This document shows positions 6,462 to 10,106 of a stretch of DNA of 10,106 nt, in pieces. The translations under genes and the position numbers were made by a program. Below the pieces are notes generated by a model, which made no database searches, had not been told where the DNA came from, and saw only the letters and a list, made by a program, of their open reading frames with translations. This stretch comes from Thermococcus sp. (GTDB lineage: Archaea; Methanobacteriota_B; Thermococci; Thermococcales; Thermococcaceae): positions 1 through 10,106 of the forward strand of contig DRGF01000128.1 of NCBI GenBank assembly GCA_011050175.1, given 5' to 3'. How positions within the stretch are numbered: position 1 is the first letter of the stretch; each line of letters begins with the position of its first letter.

Positions 6462-7510
6462 CAGGCAGCCCCCCTGCGGAGTGCTTTCTTAACCAGGTCG
6501 TACAGGCTGGGGATGGCGACGGTTATGACGATGATTCCCTGAATGACTTTAATTATCTCCAGCGGGACCTGCGCTCTAACCTGCATCAGGGCGGTTCCAG
6601 CGCGGAGCATTCCGAAGAATATTGCCGATAGAATTATGCCCAGCGGGTGGTTCCTTCCGACGAGGGCAACGCCTATTCCGTCGAAACCGAAGCCGTAGAT
6701 GTTCGCACCACCCTGGCTAATGGCGTATCCGGGTCCCTCGCCCATAATCTTCATGGCACCGCCGAGGCCGCTGAGGAGACCACCAATGAGGAAGGACAGC
6801 ATAACCGCCATCTTGGGGTTCATTCCAGCGTAGCGTGCGGCTTTCTGGTTCATCCCACTGGCACGCATTCCGAATCCCGTCGTGGTGTGCCAAAGCAGGA
6901 AGTACGTGAGCACTGCGGCGACGATTGCGATAACTATCGCGATCGAAAGTCCGTAGCCAATCTCAGGAAGCCTGGCATCAACCGGTATCCTGATGGTTTT
7001 GTTGGGGTCGTTGGGGTTGGCGTAGGGGCCTATGATGAGCCAGAGGACGAAGAACCAGCCGATCCAGTTGAGCATGATTGTAGAGATGACCTCGTGGACG
7101 CCGCGGTAGACCTTGAGTACCGCCGGGGGAAGGGCCCAGAGGGCACCGAAGAGCATACCCATGACGAGGCCGAAGACCATGTTGTCCCAGATGTTGGTGA
7201 ATATGACAGCGGCTATTGCACCGAAGTAGAAGGAGCTCTCCGCACCGATGTTGAATATTCCAGTCCTCGTGCCTATTGCGAAGGTGAGGGCCGTGAGCAT
7301 TATCGGTGTCGCGTACTTGAGCGTGGACGCTATTCCGTAGGTAGAGCCAAGGGCACCGTGGAATAGCCAGTAGTAGGCTTCAAAGGGGTTGTAGCCGAAG
7401 GCAATGAGGACGATTGCACCAATGATGAAGCCCACGAGTATGGCTATGAGGCTCTCAACGAAGGGGCGGAGGTTTATTGACTTCAGGAGCTCACTTCCTG
7501 ATCTCTTCAT
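6461..7510 (-). CDS. ABC nucleoside-type importer, first permease (NupP/YufP-like)
   Basis: A 349-residue integral membrane permease of the BPD_transp_2 class. A basic N-terminus is followed by hydrophobic segments at about 18-38, 65-80, 92-106, 111-133, 146-162, 187-206, 235-255 and 288-307 and a last one near 320-335. TRTGIFNIGAESSFYFGA (81-98) and the coupling loop TGFGMRASGMNQKAARYAGM (211-230) are typical of the larger permease of BMP-dependent nucleoside importers. GFGFDGIGVALVGRNHPLG (273-291) is the conserved late motif. Its start overlaps the end of the ATPase gene by 20 bases, with GGAGGT (7523-7518) seven bases before ATG 7510, inside the ATPase reading frame. It should pair with the second permease. 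Substrate is inferred from family, not from visible residues. Confidence 0.88.
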   Translation of the reverse strand: MKRSGSELLKSINLRPFVESLIAILVGFIIGAIVLIAFGYNPFEAYYWLFHGALGSTYGIASTLKYATPIMLTALTFAIGTRTGIFNIGAESSFYFGAIAAVIFTNIWDNMVFGLVMGMLFGALWALPPAVLKVYRGVHEVISTIMLNWIGWFFVLWLIIGPYANPNDPNKTIRIPVDARLPEIGYGLSIAIVIAIVAAVLTYFLLWHTTTGFGMRASGMNQKAARYAGMNPKMAVMLSFLIGGLLSGLGGAMKIMGEGPGYAISQGGANIYGFGFDGIGVALVGRNHPLGIILSAIFFGMLRAGTALMQVRAQVPLEIIKVIQGIIVITVAIPSLYDLVKKALRRGAA

Positions 7511-9029
7511 AGCGGATACCTCCCATCATCATTCCTATCTCCTCTGTACTCACTTCTTCGGGCTTCACAACGCCCATGAACTCACCCTCGTAGATGATTC
7601 CCATTCTGTCGCTGAGCTGGATGACCTCATCAAGGTCGGCAGATACCAGAAGGACGGCCTTGCCCTCGTTTCTGAGCTTGACGAGGTAGTTCCTTATGTA
7701 CTCCGTGGAGGCGACGTCCACACCGCGGGTCGGCTGGGCCGCAATGATGAAGACGGGCTCTTTGCTAACCTCCCTTGCAACAATGAGCTTCTGCTGGTTT
7801 CCACCGCTGAGTGCCTTGACCGGCGCCTCGGTGCCCGGCGCGGATATGTCGAACTGCTCAATGAGCGACCTGGCGTGTTCCCTGGCCTTGTTCCAGTTGA
7901 TAACTCCCTTGACGTATTGGAAGTCGGGGCGCCAGTGGAGACCGAGGAGGGAGTTTTCCGTCACGGTCATGTCCAGAATGAGTCCCATGTGGGTTCTGTC
8001 TTCAGGAACGTGAGCCATTCCAAGGTCGTAGAGCTCCCTCGGCCCCTTGCCCGTGATGTCCTTGCCCTGAAGGTAGATCTTGCCCTCTTCCACCTTCCTG
8101 AGGCCCGAAATTGCCTCGATCAGTTCGGTCTGGCCATTGCCCTCGACGCCCGCTATTCCAAATATCTCTCCAGCACGGACATCGAACGAGAGGCCGTTGA
8201 CGGCAACCTCGCCGCGGTCGCCCCTCACCTTGAGGTTCTCGACGCGCAGAATCGGCTCACCGGGCTCCTTCGGCGGCTTCTCTATCCTCAAGACGACGTC
8301 CCTGCCGACCATCATCCTGGCAAGGAGCTGGGGTGTTGCCTCGCTCGTGTTAACAGTTCCCACAACCTCCCCCTTTCTGATGACGGTGACGCGGTCGGTG
8401 AGGTCCATGACCTCGTTGAGCTTGTGGCTGATGAAGATAATGGTCTTGCCCTCTTCCTTGAGCTGCCTCAGAACGCGGAAGAGCTCCTCCACCTCTACCG
8501 GTGTGAGAACCGCCGTGGGCTCATCAAGGATGAGGACATCAACGTCGCGGTAGAGCATCTTCAGGATTTCTATCCTCTGCTGGACGCCAACTGGGAGGTC
8601 CTCAACGGGAGTTTCCAGCGGCACTTTGAAGTTCAGGTCGTCCATGAGCTTCTGGAGCCTTTCCTTTGCCTTGTCAACGTCTATCTTTGAAAAGAGCCCG
8701 TGGCCTTCCATTCCGAGGATTATGTTGTGGAGGGCATCAAAAACTTCAACGAGTGTGAAATGTTGGTGAACCATACCGATGCCTTGGGCGATGGCATCGG
8801 AGGGGCTCTTAAATTGGACTTCCTTACCCCTGATGAGAATCTTACCCGACGTGGGGTGGAGCATCCCAAAGAGGGTCTTCATAAGGGTGGTTTTTCCAGC
8901 ACCATTCTCACCGAGGAGACCCAAAATCTCGCCTTCATAAACGGTAAGATCAACACCTTTGAGAGCCTTCGTGCCATCAGGATACACCTTGACAATTCCC
9001 TTCATCTCGATTATTGGTGTTCTCTCCAT
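7491..9029 (-). CDS. ABC nucleoside-type importer ATPase, two nucleotide-binding domains (NupO/YufO-like)
   Basis: A 512-residue cytoplasmic protein with two fused ABC domains that powers the importer. Domain 1: Walker A GENGAGKTT (40-48, K46), Q-loop near Q89, signature LPVGVQQR (145-152), Walker B VLILDEP (165-171), switch H202 in FISHKLNE. Domain 2: degenerate Walker A GVEGNGQTE (294-302; Q300 where Lys is usual), canonical signature LSGGNQQ (407-413), altered Walker B IIAAQPTRG (428-436), and A464 at the switch position. Such asymmetry is normal in sugar/nucleoside double ATPases (RbsA/YufO type): one composite site should hydrolyse ATP, the other mainly bind. The start is firm: ATG 9029 has AAGGAGGTG (9043-9035) five bases upstream. 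It follows the binding-protein gene after 42 bases and overlaps the next permease by 20. Confidence 0.92.
   Translation of the reverse strand: MERTPIIEMKGIVKVYPDGTKALKGVDLTVYEGEILGLLGENGAGKTTLMKTLFGMLHPTSGKILIRGKEVQFKSPSDAIAQGIGMVHQHFTLVEVFDALHNIILGMEGHGLFSKIDVDKAKERLQKLMDDLNFKVPLETPVEDLPVGVQQRIEILKMLYRDVDVLILDEPTAVLTPVEVEELFRVLRQLKEEGKTIIFISHKLNEVMDLTDRVTVIRKGEVVGTVNTSEATPQLLARMMVGRDVVLRIEKPPKEPGEPILRVENLKVRGDRGEVAVNGLSFDVRAGEIFGIAGVEGNGQTELIEAISGLRKVEEGKIYLQGKDITGKGPRELYDLGMAHVPEDRTHMGLILDMTVTENSLLGLHWRPDFQYVKGVINWNKAREHARSLIEQFDISAPGTEAPVKALSGGNQQKLIVAREVSKEPVFIIAAQPTRGVDVASTEYIRNYLVKLRNEGKAVLLVSADLDEVIQLSDRMGIIYEGEFMGVVKPEEVSTEEIGMMMGGIRYEEIRK
7518..7523 (-). promoter_or_regulatory. Internal Shine-Dalgarno site for the first permease
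   Basis: GGAGGT on the - strand, seven bases before the permease ATG and inside the last codons of the ATPase gene. It allows ribosomes ending the ATPase to restart, or independent initiation, in spite of the 20-base overlap of the two reading frames. Confidence 0.7.
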
Positions 9030-9071
9030 TGCCGCACCTCCTTAAAAGTTAGAGAAAAGGAAACTAAAAGG
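9030..9071 (-). promoter_or_regulatory. T-rich spacer between binding-protein and ATPase genes with strong Shine-Dalgarno site
   Basis: Reading the - strand, the 32 bases from 9071 hold 17 T, in runs of 4, 3, 4 and 4 (CCTTTTAGTTTCCTTTTC, then CTAACTTTTAAGG). This is followed by AAGGAGGTG (9043-9035) and ATG 9029. Oligo-T tracts terminate archaeal transcription, so part of the transcripts may end here, giving more binding protein than ATPase. This is an inference; the tract may also serve as a processing site. Confidence 0.4.
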
Positions 9072-10106
9072 TCACTCAGCGAGTTCCATCATTTCCTGCC
9101 AGGTCTGGGCGGCGCGAACCTCTTCCATGCTTTCCTTGTCCATCGGAGCCGGAACCTTGATGTTGCCGCTCTCGATCTGAGCCTTAAGCTCGTCGAGGGC
9201 ACCCCAGACCCAGTCCGGGATCTGCTTCCTGGTGTTCTCGAGGTACTGCCTCAGTTCGTCCCTGCTGCTGAGGCCGAGGTCCTCGAGCTTCTGCTGCTGG
9301 GTGTTCTCCGGAAGGGAGTCAAACATGGTCATGACGTCGTCAACGGTGCTTATTCCAACACCGTCCTCCTTGAGACCGAGCTCAACTACTCCGCCCTTGA
9401 AGGTACCCTCAACGGCATCTTTGACCGCGGTGTAAACACCGACGTCAACGCGCTTTGTCATGCTGGCTATGATAACACCCGGCTTGATCCAGTCCTGCGG
9501 TGAGTCAACACCGATGGCGAACGGCGGACCCATCGTCTTGCCCTGGGAGTCGAGGACGTCCTTAACCGCGTCAAAGACACCGAGTCCGGTTCCGCCGGCG
9601 ACCTGGTAGATAATCCAGGCACCCTGCTGGAGCTGGGCCTGAGCGGCGGCCTTACCCTTGGCGGCATCGTTGAACGAACCGGTGTACTGGTAGAGAACGT
9701 CTATGTTGACGTCCTTACCCTCTTTCTGCTTGTAGTAGTCCTCGGCCCACTTAACACCGAAGCGGTATCCTGCCTCAAACTTATACAGGGGCGGTATTTC
9801 CATTCCGAGAACGATACCGACCTTGTCCTTGCCGTCGTTGGCCGCTATAAGGCCAGCGAGTGCACCGGCAAGGGCTGAACCCTCGTTCTCCTTGAAGAGT
9901 ATCATCATGACGTTGTCCGGCATCTCCGGGTCAAATCCATCGATGATAGCGAACTTCTGGTCGGGGTACTCACCAGCGACCTGCTTAACGGCGTCGGTCA
10001 TCATGAACCCGACGGCCACAATGACGAGGTACTTCTTCTCGGCGGCGAGAGTCCTCAGGTTCTGGACGTAGTCGTCCTCGCTGTTGCTCTGAACCTCAAC
10101 CAGCTC
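9072..10106 (-). CDS. BMP/PnrA-family nucleoside-binding protein of the ABC importer, C-terminal part
   Basis: Partial gene: the - strand frame is open to the right edge and starts outside it; GTG at 10019 is an internal valine, as family-like sequence continues before it (ELVEVQSNSEDDYVQNLRTL). The visible 344 residues include VAVGFMMTDAVKQVA, DQKFAIIDGF, the hinge region NEGSALAGALAGLIA, GIVLGMEIPPLYKFEAGYRFG and AIGVDSPQDW, all typical of Bmp/PnrA/Med proteins. These are usually lipoproteins or anchored outside the cell and capture purine nucleosides for the importer. The signal peptide would be in the missing part. Compared with the usual family end there is an extra 30-residue charged helical stretch (NTQQQKLEDLGLSSRDELRQ onward) before the standard DWVWGALDELKAQIESGNIK, and a tail of some 25 acidic residues after it. 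It is the first visible gene of the four-gene operon; its promoter is outside the window. Confidence 0.9.
   Translation of the reverse strand, partial: ELVEVQSNSEDDYVQNLRTLAAEKKYLVIVAVGFMMTDAVKQVAGEYPDQKFAIIDGFDPEMPDNVMMILFKENEGSALAGALAGLIAANDGKDKVGIVLGMEIPPLYKFEAGYRFGVKWAEDYYKQKEGKDVNIDVLYQYTGSFNDAAKGKAAAQAQLQQGAWIIYQVAGGTGLGVFDAVKDVLDSQGKTMGPPFAIGVDSPQDWIKPGVIIASMTKRVDVGVYTAVKDAVEGTFKGGVVELGLKEDGVGISTVDDVMTMFDSLPENTQQQKLEDLGLSSRDELRQYLENTRKQIPDWVWGALDELKAQIESGNIKVPAPMDKESMEEVRAAQTWQEMMELAE

Noticed and set aside
6647..7366. Open frame of 239 codons on the + strand opposite the first permease
   Set aside because: Its translation is strongly acidic with many G, E, D and V residues, typical of an antisense reading of a membrane-protein gene; no motif or Shine-Dalgarno site supports it.
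7404..8690. Open frame of 428 codons on the + strand opposite the ATPase and first permease
   Set aside because: It is antisense to two genes with clear domains. Its translation shows no recognisable motif and crosses a gene boundary. High-GC codon bias creates such shadows.
7491..9029. Loss of Walker A lysine, Walker B acidic residues and switch histidine in the second ATPase domain
   Set aside because: It looked like damage, but asymmetric second domains with GNGQ and AAQPTRG are normal in RbsA/YufO-type double ATPases, so the gene is judged intact.
10017..10019. GTG as start of the BMP protein
   Set aside because: The frame continues upstream for 29 family-like codons to the edge, and a start here would remove the signal peptide and half of the first lobe.

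Overview
This window most likely comes from a hyperthermophilic archaeon of the order Thermococcales, probably Thermococcus with a GC content judged by eye in the mid-50s percent. Several things point there. AGG, ATA and GAG/AAG codons are used heavily. Archaeal TATA boxes such as TTAAATA sit just upstream of very short leaders. Shine-Dalgarno motifs of the GGTG and GGAGGTG type precede starts. T-rich terminators follow genes. The gene set also reads like this order: a TaqI/Eco57I-like methylase, a PRPP-dependent purine phosphoribosyltransferase and a BMP-type nucleoside transporter. The genus is inferred from general sequence character; no comparison was run.

Layout, left half (+ strand). 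Positions 2-1780 are the 3' part of a large Eco57I/TaqI-type N6-adenine DNA methyltransferase or restriction-modification protein, entering from the left edge. Its target-recognition domain lies in a clearly AT-richer island (about 470-1000). A hairpin plus U-tract follows. An M20-family zinc hydrolase (1931-3253) has its own promoter. A purine-type phosphoribosyltransferase (3388-4035) and a small protein of unknown function starting at TTG (4048-4362) form a two-gene unit. A cluster-A1 metal-type solute-binding protein with an N-terminal signal and a C-terminal membrane anchor (4531-5514) has its own promoter and no permease or ATPase gene beside it.

Layout, right half (- strand). A convergent intergenic gap (5515-5567) separates these genes from a four-gene ABC importer operon, transcribed right to left: BMP/PnrA-type substrate-binding lipoprotein (9072-10106, its N-terminus beyond the right edge), a double-domain ATPase (7491-9029), and two membrane permeases (6461-7510 and 5568-6461). 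The last three genes overlap or touch and have good internal Shine-Dalgarno sites. A T-rich 42-nt spacer separates the binding-protein gene from the ATPase gene. The family is known for nucleoside uptake, mainly purine nucleosides, so the importer and the phosphoribosyltransferase could both serve purine salvage. That link is an inference from proximity and family.

No RNA gene, CRISPR array, insertion sequence or prophage was seen. There is no gene-free stretch over 300 bases. I did not find a clearly new multi-gene system. The best leads are the mosaic recognition domain of the methylase, the orphan anchored binding protein with an altered metal site, and the uncharacterised small protein behind the phosphoribosyltransferase.
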